Of a stretch of DNA of 44,884 nucleotides, positions 9,034 to 16,184 are shown in pieces. How positions within the stretch are numbered: position 1 is the stretch's first letter; the number at the start of each line of letters is the position of its first letter. The DNA is taken from the NCBI GenBank assembly GCA_903896595.1, contig CAITYL010000162.1, positions 1 to 44,884 on the forward strand. Direction: 5' to 3'. The DNA comes from an uncultured Lentisphaerota bacterium (GTDB lineage: Bacteria > Verrucomicrobiota > Lentisphaeria > Oligosphaerales > CAITYL01). The notes under the pieces were generated by a model that made no database searches, was not told the origin of the DNA, and worked only from the letters and a program-made list of their open reading frames with translations. The translations under genes and the position numbers were made by a program.

Positions 9034-9229
9034 GGAACAGACGATGTTGGGAACCCCCTTTTAAGGAAAGGCGGTTCCCAAACCCTCCGTCAAACCTTTT
9101 TGTGCCTTTTGCGGATTCCGCAGGCCGCCTCAGTTGCCCCCGTCGTGGGTTGTTGCACTAAAGCGGCCTGCGGAATCCGCAAAGGGAGCACCCTTTTTCA
9201 AAAGGGTGGCCCCAACATTGTCCGGCAAA
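9031..9229 (+). repeat. Family-1 palindromic element, full copy A
   Basis: Full-length copy between the SNF2 stop codon and the SWIM gene. Left arm hairpin GTTGGGAACC..GGTTCCCAAAC (9046-9083), then a perfect 21-bp central stem (9108-9128 with 9163-9183, containing GCGGATTCCGCAGG and its complement) around a 34-nt loop, then a right arm hairpin GGGAGCACCC..GGGTGGCCCC (9184-9213). The outer ends CGATGTTGGG and CCCCAACATTG are inverted. Confidence 0.85.
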
Positions 9230-9269
9230 TATATTACGCGCTCCGTTTTTCTTAGAGGATCACCAGCTC

Positions 9270-10226
9270 ATGAGCCGTTACGACAATTATTATGGATTCG
9301 CGCCTTATGTGCCGGTCGCCGAGCGTCGGGCCAAGGCCCGCCGCGTGGTGGAGAAGATGGGCAAGAAGGGTAATAAACTCTCGCCGGTGGTCATTGACGG
9401 CCGGCAAATCGCCAGCACCTTCTGGGGCAAGGCGTGGTGCGCCAATGTCGAATCCTACCAGGACTACGAAAACCGGCTGCCGCGTGGGCGCACCTATGTC
9501 CGGAACGGTTCCGTGATCGACCTCCAGATTGAGCGCGGCAAGGTCACGGCCCTGGTCAGCGGCTCATCCCTTTACAAGATCGAAATCACCATTGCGGAAC
9601 TGCCGAAAAAACAATGGGAAACGCTTAAGCAGGCATGTGCCGGCCAGATCGGCTCGCTGATCGAACTCATTCAGGGCAAGCTCTCGAAGAACATCCTGGA
9701 GATCATCACCCGCAAGGGCGACGGCCTGTTCCCGAAACCGGCCGAGATCAAGATGGACTGCTCCTGCCCTGACTGGGCCGGCCTGTGCAAGCACCTGGCG
9801 GCCGTGCTGTACGGCGTGGGCGCCAAGCTTGATACCAACCCGGAACTGTTCTTTCTGCTGCGCGGGGTTGACCATCATGAACTGGTCGCGGCGGATGTCT
9901 CGGCCATCACCGGCGGTGGCACCGCCGCGGGGGTCGCGACCCTGGAAGCATCCAGCCTCGCCAGCGTCTTCGGCATCGAGCTTGACGGCGCGGCGGAAGC
10001 AGCGGCCAAGCCCGCCGCCCAACCGGTCGCCCAGAAGAAGCCGGCCCCGGCCAAGGCCACGGTGAAAACCAAGCCCGTCAAGCCGGCCAAGGCCAAGGTT
10101 AAGGCCGCCTCTCGGCCCCCGGCCAAAACCAAGGCCAAGGCCAAGGGGAAGGCGAAGGCCACGCCCGCGAAACCGGCGAAAATCAAGACCAAAAAGGCGG
10201 CGGCCAAGCCCCAAAAGCGGACATAA
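9270..10226 (+). CDS. SWIM zinc-finger protein with H1-like basic tail
   Basis: 318 residues. Residues about 163-175 read CSCPDWAGLCKH, a CxCx(n)CxH SWIM zinc finger, a small module used for DNA or protein binding. The N-terminal region (MSRYDNYYGFAPYVPVAERRAKA, then ISTFWGKAWCANVESYQDYENRLPRGRTYVRNG) matches the conserved front part of bacterial SWIM proteins that accompany SNF2 helicases. From about residue 240 to the end the protein becomes a Lys/Ala/Pro-rich repetitive tail (KPAKAKVKA, KAKAKGKAKATPAKPAK), resembling histone H1 or Hc1-like proteins and likely to bind DNA nonspecifically. The ATG follows a GAGGATCACC stretch. It is probably in one functional unit with the SNF2 gene 236 bp upstream, although a repeat element separates them. 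Confidence 0.85.
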   Translation: MSRYDNYYGFAPYVPVAERRAKARRVVEKMGKKGNKLSPVVIDGRQIASTFWGKAWCANVESYQDYENRLPRGRTYVRNGSVIDLQIERGKVTALVSGSSLYKIEITIAELPKKQWETLKQACAGQIGSLIELIQGKLSKNILEIITRKGDGLFPKPAEIKMDCSCPDWAGLCKHLAAVLYGVGAKLDTNPELFFLLRGVDHHELVAADVSAITGGGTAAGVATLEASSLASVFGIELDGAAEAAAKPAAQPVAQKKPAPAKATVKTKPVKPAKAKVKAASRPPAKTKAKAKGKAKATPAKPAKIKTKKAAAKPQKRT

Positions 10227-10248
10227 AAGGTGGCCGCGTTTTTGGAGT

Positions 10249-10271
10249 GCGGCAATTCCTTTGCCGCTTTT
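10249..10271 (+). terminator. Rho-independent terminator after the SWIM gene
   Basis: GCGGCAA (10249-10255), a 5-nt loop and TTGCCGC (10261-10267) followed by TTTT, 22 bp after the SWIM stop codon. Confidence 0.7.
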
Positions 10272-10360
10272 CAATGCCAAACTTCAGAACTCTGTACCTA
10301 TCGGAAATTGACCGATAACAACGGCGTGGCCAAAACGGGTGGGCGCCGGGGTCTCGGTTA

Positions 10361-10570
10361 ATTGGGTTTTTCGCCCCAACGGGGCCGGGGAGAATAGCCC
10401 AGGGCAGCGCCCTGGGAAACTCCCCCTCCCCCTTTTTTCGCCGCCCTGAAGGGGCAAGGGAATGGGCATCTCCATTGCCCCTACAGGGCGCAAATCATCT
10501 GAATTTTCCAGCCCCAGGGCGTTGCCCTGGGCTATTTTACTGCCGCCCCGTTGGGGCTCAAAAATCATTT
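10361..10570. repeat. Large foldback element with GCCCAGGGC and GCCCCAACGGGG hairpins
   Basis: The outer arms AATTGGGTTTTTCGCCCCAA and the complement of GTTGGGGCTCAAAAATCATT pair. Inside them lie AGCCCAGGGC...CCCTGGG (10396-10416), CGCCCTGAAGGGGC and GCCCCTACAGGGCG (10443-10490), and CCCAGGGCGTTGCCCTGGGC (10513-10532). The two halves are inverted copies of each other. Palindromes of this type (GCCCAGGGC, GCCCCAACGGGGC) recur in PVC and other genomes to my knowledge. The rest of the gene-free stretch up to 10815 shows nothing I can name. Confidence 0.65.
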
Positions 10571-10815
10571 GGCCTCCATCCGCGTGTAACACCCCAGCTT
10601 CCCGCCGTCAGCCGATCATGTGCGGTGAGTGCAGAGGTCTGAACTTACGGAACTGGCGGGATGCCGCCTGCTTCCCTGGCGGCAAGTCGGACAGATATTG
10701 GACGTAACGGCGCCAGGAAAAACCGGAAGGTGAAGGTTGCACACCAAGCACTAACGTCACGAGGGCAAAACCCGTCCGGCTTCGAAAAGCGGCCGGAATT
10801 CCCGGGCCCATCCCG

Positions 10816-11202
10816 TTATTTGTCCGGGACGGGGGTAATGCCGATCACCAGGATCCGCATGTCTTCCTGGCCGGTGTTCCGGAGGCCATGCGAGCCGTTG
10901 GCGTAGCAGGCGCTGATGTCGCCGGCTTTCATCGCATGCGGCTTACCGTCAAGCGTCATTACCCCTTCGCCGGCCAGACAGAAATACCATTCTTCGACGG
11001 GTTCGTCGCTGGTGTGCGCGTGGTCGCCGAATGACGAGCCGGGCGGAAGGATGTCATCGTGCAGGTACTTGATGTACTGTTTGTCCTTGACTTTGCCGAT
11101 GACGTCCTTGAGCAGGAACGGTCCCTCGCCGCCGTGGCAGGCGTCGTATTTGGTGTATTCATCGCCCTGGTTGTTGACGAACAGCGTGGTTGGGACTTTC
11201 AT
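10816..11202 (-). CDS. Cupin-domain protein
   Basis: 128 residues, a single small beta-barrel. Cupin motif 1 is GSSFGDHAHTSDEPVEEWYFCLAGEG (about 55-80), with H62, H64 and an acidic ligand in the DEPVEEW stretch placed for a metal. Motif 2 (GDISACYANGSHGLRN) keeps one histidine. Proteins of this size bind a metal and act as sugar isomerases, dioxygenases or ligand sensors; the substrate cannot be read from sequence. It lies 91 bp downstream of a Gfo/Idh/MocA oxidoreductase on the same strand, so a role in sugar or polyol metabolism is likely. No signal peptide, so cytoplasmic. Confidence 0.8.
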   Translation of the reverse strand: MKVPTTLFVNNQGDEYTKYDACHGGEGPFLLKDVIGKVKDKQYIKYLHDDILPPGSSFGDHAHTSDEPVEEWYFCLAGEGVMTLDGKPHAMKAGDISACYANGSHGLRNTGQEDMRILVIGITPVPDK

Positions 11203-11270
11203 GGTCGGTGTCTCCTGGGGTGGGTGTCTTGTGCAATCCGGTTTGGCGATGATGGCGCGCCTTAATTACC

Positions 11271-11305
11271 TTCAGTCTACAGCCTAACCCGCTTCAGCCT
11301 AACGC
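11271..11305. repeat. CTTCAGYCTA(AC) short repeat
   Basis: CTTCAGTCTACAGCCTAACC and CTTCAGCCTAAC lie in tandem between the cupin and Gfo/Idh genes. The same words form the tandem repeat upstream of gmd (42643-42680), in inverse orientation relative to the adjacent genes. Confidence 0.5.
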
Positions 11306-12316
11306 AGGATCGCATTTGACCGGGCGTCCGGTCTTCATGGATTCGTAGGCGTTGAGCACCAGGGCCAGGGTTGCCCGCGCATCCCGCCCATGGGTCAGCG
11401 GCTGGTTTCCCGTCGTGATGGCGGTGGCAAAATGCTCCCAGAGGTTTTCGTATGGCTTCACCTCGTCGCAGGTCACCTCGGCGGATTGCTTGCCGAACTC
11501 GTGCCCGATCCGGAACCCGGTGTTCTGGCGGTTGACAATATCGCCGGCGGAGCCGAACACCTCCCAATCGTCAAAACAGGGGGACGGCACCGCGCCAGAA
11601 CAGACCCAATTGCAACAGAAGTTCACCACCAAGCCGTTGGCGTACCGGAAGGAGATCGCCGCCGCCGCTTCCGCCTCCAGGCGCTGGAGGTCGTGGGTGC
11701 CATAGGCGAAAACCTCCTCCGGTTCGCCGAAAAACCAGCGCATCAGGTCGAGGTTGTGTACTCCCGAGCCCATGACGCAGCCGCCGCCGACGGAGGTCTT
11801 TGAATGCCAGTTGCTGCCGGCCGGGGCATTGAAGCATTGGTAGTGTCGGGTCATGGCGTACAAAGGGCTTCCGATCTCGCCGGAGGTCACCACCTCATGC
11901 ATCTTGCGGAAGGGGCGCTCGAAGCGCAGGTTGAAGGCGACCATGAGCGTCACGTGGTTTTGCTCCGCCGCTTGAATGATGAAGTCGGCCTCGGCCAGTG
12001 TCCGGGCAATGGGCTTGTCCACCAGGATGTGCTTGTGTGCTTGGGCGGCCTTCACACAAACCTCCGCATGGAGATGGTGGGGCAGGCTCACGACCACGGC
12101 CTGGATGTCGGGATCGTTCAATGCCTCCTGATAGTCGCGGCCGATCCGGCAGGCGGCCGGCCGCGCCAGCTTCAGGGTCTCAAACGCGTCCGTGATCCGC
12201 TCTGCGTTCTGGTCACAGACCATGCCGAGGCGGAAACGGTCGGGTTGGTTGAGGATGCCATTGATGTGGTGGCGGCCGAACCCGGCGCCGATCACCGCGA
12301 TGTTGATGGTGGACAT
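11294..12316 (-). CDS. Gfo/Idh/MocA family oxidoreductase
   Basis: 340 residues. The N-terminal Rossmann domain starts INIAVIGAGFGRHHINGIL (GxGxxG variant GAGFGRH at about 10-16), and HILVDKPIARTLAEADF (about 94-110) contains the catalytic lysine of the family's EKP motif as DKP. The C-terminal alpha/beta domain follows (YAMTRHYQCFNAP, SVGGGCVMGSGVHNLDLMRWFFGEPEEV). These enzymes oxidise or reduce sugars, inositols or glycosides with NAD(P). The GVHNLDLMRW segment carries the expected histidine for substrate contact. It is divergent from an AraC regulator gene across 137 bp, suggesting regulation by that protein, and is followed by the cupin gene. The stop codon falls inside a short CTTCAGYCTA-type repeat (11271-11305). 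Confidence 0.88.
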   Translation of the reverse strand: MSTINIAVIGAGFGRHHINGILNQPDRFRLGMVCDQNAERITDAFETLKLARPAACRIGRDYQEALNDPDIQAVVVSLPHHLHAEVCVKAAQAHKHILVDKPIARTLAEADFIIQAAEQNHVTLMVAFNLRFERPFRKMHEVVTSGEIGSPLYAMTRHYQCFNAPAGSNWHSKTSVGGGCVMGSGVHNLDLMRWFFGEPEEVFAYGTHDLQRLEAEAAAAISFRYANGLVVNFCCNWVCSGAVPSPCFDDWEVFGSAGDIVNRQNTGFRIGHEFGKQSAEVTCDEVKPYENLWEHFATAITTGNQPLTHGRDARATLALVLNAYESMKTGRPVKCDPALG

Positions 12317-12361
12317 GAGGCGTTCCTGTTTCTCGAGATTACATTCCTAGTGTGATTGCTG

Positions 12362-12392
12362 GTGCTTTTTTATTCAGTGGCATAAAAAACAC
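12362..12392. promoter_or_regulatory. Palindrome in the Gfo/Idh-AraC divergent promoter region
   Basis: GTGCTTTTTTAT and ATAAAAAACAC form an inverted repeat with one inserted base around an 8-nt spacer, centred between the two divergent genes. Its position suits an operator for the AraC regulator, but this is inferred from position and symmetry only. Confidence 0.35.
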
Positions 12393-12453
12393 TTTAGCCA
12401 TAGAACTGATGTCGGCAACGATCAAACCGTGACCAGTGGAGTGATTATGTGAT

Positions 12454-13374
12454 ATGCGAAAATGGATTCGATACTTTGACGTCGGCAGCGGGCTGAAGGC
12501 TTTGCTCAAGCCGGTTTGCGTGTGTCAGGAACGGCAGAGTTCGCCCGCCTATGTGTCGCAAGGGCGGTTGCGGGCAACCGAAACGCATTGCATCTTCCAT
12601 TACTGCCTGCGCGGCGCCGGCCGGGTCAGATACAAAAATCGCACGTATGAGGTTTTGCCCCAGCACGGTTTCCTGTGCGTCATCAACGATCCGGACATGG
12701 ACTATTTCTATCCGGAAAATGGTACCGGCGAGTGGGAGTTTGTCTGGTTTGCCTATCAGGGCGGCGACGCCTCCGTGCTGACCACGGAGATGATCGCCAC
12801 TTACGGTCCGGTCTTTCACCTGCCGGACGACGCCATGCCGCTCAAACGGCTGCGGCTGTTCGGCGGCTATCCTGACGTGCCGGTCGAACTCAACTGCTAC
12901 GACGGGGCGATGCTCGTCGACAGCCTGCTCTTTGCCTTGGGGGCGGCCTGTGAAGCCAAGACTGCGGACCGCCATTCCACGCTCATCCGCGGGGCGCTGG
13001 CGCTGCTCAAACATTCAGCGCGACCGCTGAATGTCACGGAATTGTCGCTTCAACTGCACGTGTCGCGCGAACATTTGTCGCGCGCCTTCAAAAAGGAAAC
13101 CGGCACGAATCTGAAGGAGGTGATCGCCCAGAAAAAAACGCTCCAGGCCTGCCAGCAGTTGATGAACGCCGACCTGACGGTGGGCATGGTGGCCAAGACC
13201 TTTGGCTTTGCCAATGCCTCGAACTTCAGCCGGATGTTTCGAACGTATACCGGCATGACGCCCAACCGGTTCAGGGCGGAGAGCGAAAACGCCATCCTCG
13301 CCCCGTTGGGGAATGTCTCTCCGGAAGACGAATGTGGAGAAAGCGCTCTCCGGTATAGGGCACAAAAGTTTTAG
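12454..13374 (+). CDS. AraC-family transcriptional regulator
   Basis: 306 residues. The N-terminal half is a cupin-like sensing domain (FHYCLRGAGRVRYKNRTYEVLPQHGFLCVINDPDMDYFYPE), and the C-terminal 100 residues hold two helix-turn-helix motifs: LNVTELSLQLHVSREHLSRAFKKETG (about 190-215) and MVAKTFGFANASNFSRMFRTYTGMTPNRFR (about 243-272), the XylS/AraC signature. It probably senses a sugar and regulates the divergent Gfo/Idh gene. A GTGGAG lies about 14 bp before the ATG. The end of the frame (RAQKF and stop) is formed by a degenerate copy of the family-1 repeat, whose AAAGTTTTAGGAAGGGG supplies the TAG, so the natural C-terminus may have been altered. Confidence 0.9.
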   Translation: MRKWIRYFDVGSGLKALLKPVCVCQERQSSPAYVSQGRLRATETHCIFHYCLRGAGRVRYKNRTYEVLPQHGFLCVINDPDMDYFYPENGTGEWEFVWFAYQGGDASVLTTEMIATYGPVFHLPDDAMPLKRLRLFGGYPDVPVELNCYDGAMLVDSLLFALGAACEAKTADRHSTLIRGALALLKHSARPLNVTELSLQLHVSREHLSRAFKKETGTNLKEVIAQKKTLQACQQLMNADLTVGMVAKTFGFANASNFSRMFRTYTGMTPNRFRAESENAILAPLGNVSPEDECGESALRYRAQKF

Positions 13375-13480
13375 GAAGGGGGGTGCGGAGTGAACATGTG
13401 AACGACCCGGCGGAGCTGGGACTGCGGAGCGCGGGGGAAGCGCCTTTTTTCAAAAGGGCGGCCCCAACCGGCAAGACTGT
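13365..13480 (+). repeat. Family-1 palindromic element, interrupted right-arm copy
   Basis: Contains the right-arm words CAAAAGTTTTAGGAAGGGG (13371-13389 region) and, about 50 bp later, GGGGAAGCGCC..CAAAAGGGCGGCCCCAACC. The intervening segment is unrelated to other copies. The left arm is missing. Confidence 0.6.
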
Positions 13481-13493
13481 CACGCACCCCGCA

Positions 13494-14366
13494 TTACCGC
13501 ACCTCTGGGCAACAAGTTGGTCGGCTGGCCGCTGCTTCTTGGCGGTTGGGGGGCGGGACCTGCGGCGGTGGTGGTTCACCGGTGCCGCGGAACCGGCGGG
13601 CCGCTTCCCGGGGCGGCAGGCCATGCACGGCCTTGAAGGCGGCGGAGAAATGCGAGGTCTGGGAAAACCCCAGCCGCCCCGCAATTTCCTTGGCTGACAG
13701 GCGGCTGCCCGCGATCCACGCCATCGCTTCCGCCATGCGCCGCCGCATGCGGTATTGCTTGGGGGTGATGCCAAATTCGTTCACGAACAAAAGGCGCAGA
13801 TGGTCGGGCGAATAGCGGCAGGCGGCGCACAGTTCGTCCGTGGTGCGCCGGTCGGCGGCATCGGCGTCGATGAGATTTTTGAGGCGTTCCGCCGGGGAGA
13901 CGCCGGTGGTGGCGACGGTTTCGTTCACCAGTTGCCGGACCAGGTTCAAGGCGCCCAGCTCGGCGCGCAGGCGGTTCTTTGCCGTTGGCATGAGAAAGGC
14001 GGTCCGGATGCGCTCCAATTCCTGCCGCCAACCGTCCAGGCGTCCCGCGTCCACTGGCACGAATTGGGGAACGGACAGCCACTCGCCGGCATGGCGGATC
14101 TCCACCCGGTCCGGAGCGATGCCGGGGCGGACATCGTCGCTGTCAAAGAGCATGGCGTAGTTCTCCCGCTGTTCATTGAAGCGGAAATGAATGGGCGTGC
14201 CCGGGGGCGTGAGCAACAGTCCCGTGGCGCCGGCCGCCAGGCGAAAGCCCGGCGATTCATGGAACTCCAGGCCCGCGAACATAAAGGAGAGGGTCGGACA
14301 GGGGACCGCATAACGTGTCTCCTGCGCAAACCGGCAGACCACCACATGCCGCAGGCAAAGCTCCAT
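13494..14366 (-). CDS. AraC-family transcriptional regulator
   Basis: 290 residues. The N-terminal ligand domain (FMFAGLEFHESPGFRLAAGATGLLLTPPGTPIHF) is a cupin-like fold. The C-terminal AraC domain has HTH1 TTDELCAACRYSPDHLRLLFVNEFG and HTH2 LSAKEIAGRLGFSQTSHFSAAFKAVHGLPPREAARRF at about 188-270. It is divergent from a Gfo/Idh/MocA-type gene across 147 bp that contain two palindromic half-sites 22 bp apart, a layout expected for an AraC dimer. The C-terminal tail after residue 275 (TGEPPPPQVPPPNRQ) is Pro-rich and probably disordered. No signal peptide. The inducer is unknown; a plant or mucin sugar is a reasonable guess from the surrounding carbohydrate genes. Confidence 0.88.
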   Translation of the reverse strand: MELCLRHVVVCRFAQETRYAVPCPTLSFMFAGLEFHESPGFRLAAGATGLLLTPPGTPIHFRFNEQRENYAMLFDSDDVRPGIAPDRVEIRHAGEWLSVPQFVPVDAGRLDGWRQELERIRTAFLMPTAKNRLRAELGALNLVRQLVNETVATTGVSPAERLKNLIDADAADRRTTDELCAACRYSPDHLRLLFVNEFGITPKQYRMRRRMAEAMAWIAGSRLSAKEIAGRLGFSQTSHFSAAFKAVHGLPPREAARRFRGTGEPPPPQVPPPNRQEAAASRPTCCPEVR

Positions 14367-14394
14367 GGAAATCTCGCTTTTTAATATATAATCA

Positions 14395-14427
14395 CGGAAT
14401 TCCGAATATTATAACCCGGAATCCCGG
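14395..14427. promoter_or_regulatory. Two CGGAATTCCG-like half-sites, putative AraC operator
   Basis: CGGAATTCCG (14395-14404, perfect palindrome) and CCGGAATCCCGG (14416-14427, one mismatch) are spaced 22 bp centre to centre, about two helical turns, within the AT-rich region between the divergent AraC and oxidoreductase genes. Confidence 0.45.
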
Positions 14428-14513
14428 TTGCCGGGTGGCGATTCCACAAAATATAGTATGGACAGTAAACGAGTTCCGCCAAAACGGCGGCGCGTTACAC
14501 CGGGAACCGGCGT

Positions 14514-16055
14514 ATGGCACGGATAGCAAAGATACCACGGGTTTTTGATACTGACCGGCGGATTCGCCTGGGCATCTGGGGCCTGGGGCGCGGCATGAAT
14601 TTCTTTGACACCTGCACGTTCCTCAATCTTGACGTGGTGGCCGGCTGCGACTTCAACGCGCACATGCGCGATGACTTCCGCCGTCACTGCCCCGGCGCGT
14701 TCGTGACCGCGGACGCGGCCGAGTTTCTCGCGCAGGATATCGATGCCGTGGTGCTCGCCACCTTCTGTCCGGCCCACGCCGGTGACGCCATGCGCTGCCT
14801 GCAGGCGGGCAAGCACGTCCTTTCGGAGGTCACCGCCTTCCACACCCTAGCCGAAGGCGTGAAGCTGGTGGAGGAGGTGGAGAAGTGCGGCCGCGTTTAT
14901 CATCTCGCGGAGAATTACCCGTATTCCGCCGCCAACATGTGGCTGGCCAACCGCTGGCGGGAGGGGCTGTTCGGCGAGCTCATCTACGCCGAGTACGAAT
15001 ATGTCCACGAATGCCGTTCGCTCGCCTACACCTACATCGACGGCAAACCGGTTGAGCCGGGCCATCATCCCCACAACTGGCGCAGCTGGCAAGAGTTTCA
15101 CTACTATTGCACGCATTCGCTCGGCCCCGTCATGGTCATCACCGGCACGCGGCCGACGCGGGTGGAAGCCTTCGCCTGCAAGCCCCGCTTGGCCGGTTAT
15201 CTGGCAACGCGGGACGGTCTGGGCATGGGCACCATGACGCCCTCGCTCATCCACATGAGCAACGGCGGCGTGCTCCGCAACCTCATGGGCGCCACCACCA
15301 ACGACAGCCATCAGCAGCGCATCTGGGGGACGTTGGGCGCCTATGAGAGCGGCCATGACGGCCTGAAACTGCGCCTCGGCGCCTCCGGTCAGTCACCGCT
15401 GATGACCGTCACCCCCGTCTGGGAAGGTCTGGGCGAACTCGCGGCCAAAACCGGCCACGGCGGCGGCGACTTCTGGACCCTTTACTACTTCGCCCGCGAA
15501 ATCTTCACCGGCGAGAAAGGGCCGTTCGACATCTACGGGGCGGCCGACGTCACCATTCCCGGCATCCAGGCGTTGCGGAGTTCGCTGGACGGCGGCCGGC
15601 CCATGGAGGTGCCCGATTTCCGGAACCCGGCCGAACGTGCCCGTTACCGTACGGACGACTGGGAGCAGGAGCGCTACCCGGTCGCGCGCGGCGTCTTTGG
15701 CGGCGTCACACCCGTCGGTCCGGCGGCCAAGTTCACCACCGTCATGAAGGAGATGGTGGCGTACGCCCCTCTCTATCGCGCATATGCCGATTGGAAAAAA
15801 GTACAGTCAGCCCTGGCGCGGCCGGAAGAGTTTTTGCCGGTGGCCGCCAAATTGTTGGACAACCATGGGAAGCTGGTGGCCGCCTACCGGGCCGCCCGCG
15901 AGATCGTGGCCGCCCAGCCGGAGACCGACGGCGCGCGGGTATTGGCCGAGATGCTGGACGTGGGCGGGGAAAAGACGGTCCTGGCTCCCGGCTTTTTGCC
16001 CGCGCTCAAAAAGGAGGCCGCTGCACTCAGGAGGAAGTTCCGGCCGGCCGGGTAG
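14514..16055 (+). CDS. Gfo/Idh/MocA-like oxidoreductase, long form, EKP lysine replaced
   Basis: 513 residues, longer than the usual 330-400. The N-terminal Rossmann fold is present: IRLGIWGLGRGMNFF (GLGRG at about 23-27) and DAVVLATFCPAHAGDAMRCLQAGKHVLSEVTAFHTLAEG. The family's catalytic EKP motif reads EVT here (about residue 108-110), so the usual lysine is missing. The C-terminal domain continues AENYPYSAANMWLANRW, HPHNWRSWQEFHYYCTHSLGPVMVITG, in which histidines may form a different active site. About 120 extra residues follow (TPVWEGLGELAAKTGHGGGDFW and a helical end). Its gene is divergent from an AraC regulator with operator-like half-sites between. It may use a different mechanism, for example NAD-dependent glycoside hydrolysis as in GH109-like relatives, but this is not established. 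Confidence 0.8.
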   Translation: MARIAKIPRVFDTDRRIRLGIWGLGRGMNFFDTCTFLNLDVVAGCDFNAHMRDDFRRHCPGAFVTADAAEFLAQDIDAVVLATFCPAHAGDAMRCLQAGKHVLSEVTAFHTLAEGVKLVEEVEKCGRVYHLAENYPYSAANMWLANRWREGLFGELIYAEYEYVHECRSLAYTYIDGKPVEPGHHPHNWRSWQEFHYYCTHSLGPVMVITGTRPTRVEAFACKPRLAGYLATRDGLGMGTMTPSLIHMSNGGVLRNLMGATTNDSHQQRIWGTLGAYESGHDGLKLRLGASGQSPLMTVTPVWEGLGELAAKTGHGGGDFWTLYYFAREIFTGEKGPFDIYGAADVTIPGIQALRSSLDGGRPMEVPDFRNPAERARYRTDDWEQERYPVARGVFGGVTPVGPAAKFTTVMKEMVAYAPLYRAYADWKKVQSALARPEEFLPVAAKLLDNHGKLVAAYRAAREIVAAQPETDGARVLAEMLDVGGEKTVLAPGFLPALKKEAAALRRKFRPAG

Positions 16056-16184
16056 TGCTACTTTGTTCCATTTCTCCGTTGGTGTGCTCGGAGTCGTTCT
16101 CGCCGGCGTCCATCGTACTCGATTTCCCCGTTCCGTCCCCATGGCAAAACACTAGCCCACTCGTCATCCAGTACAATCAAACTT

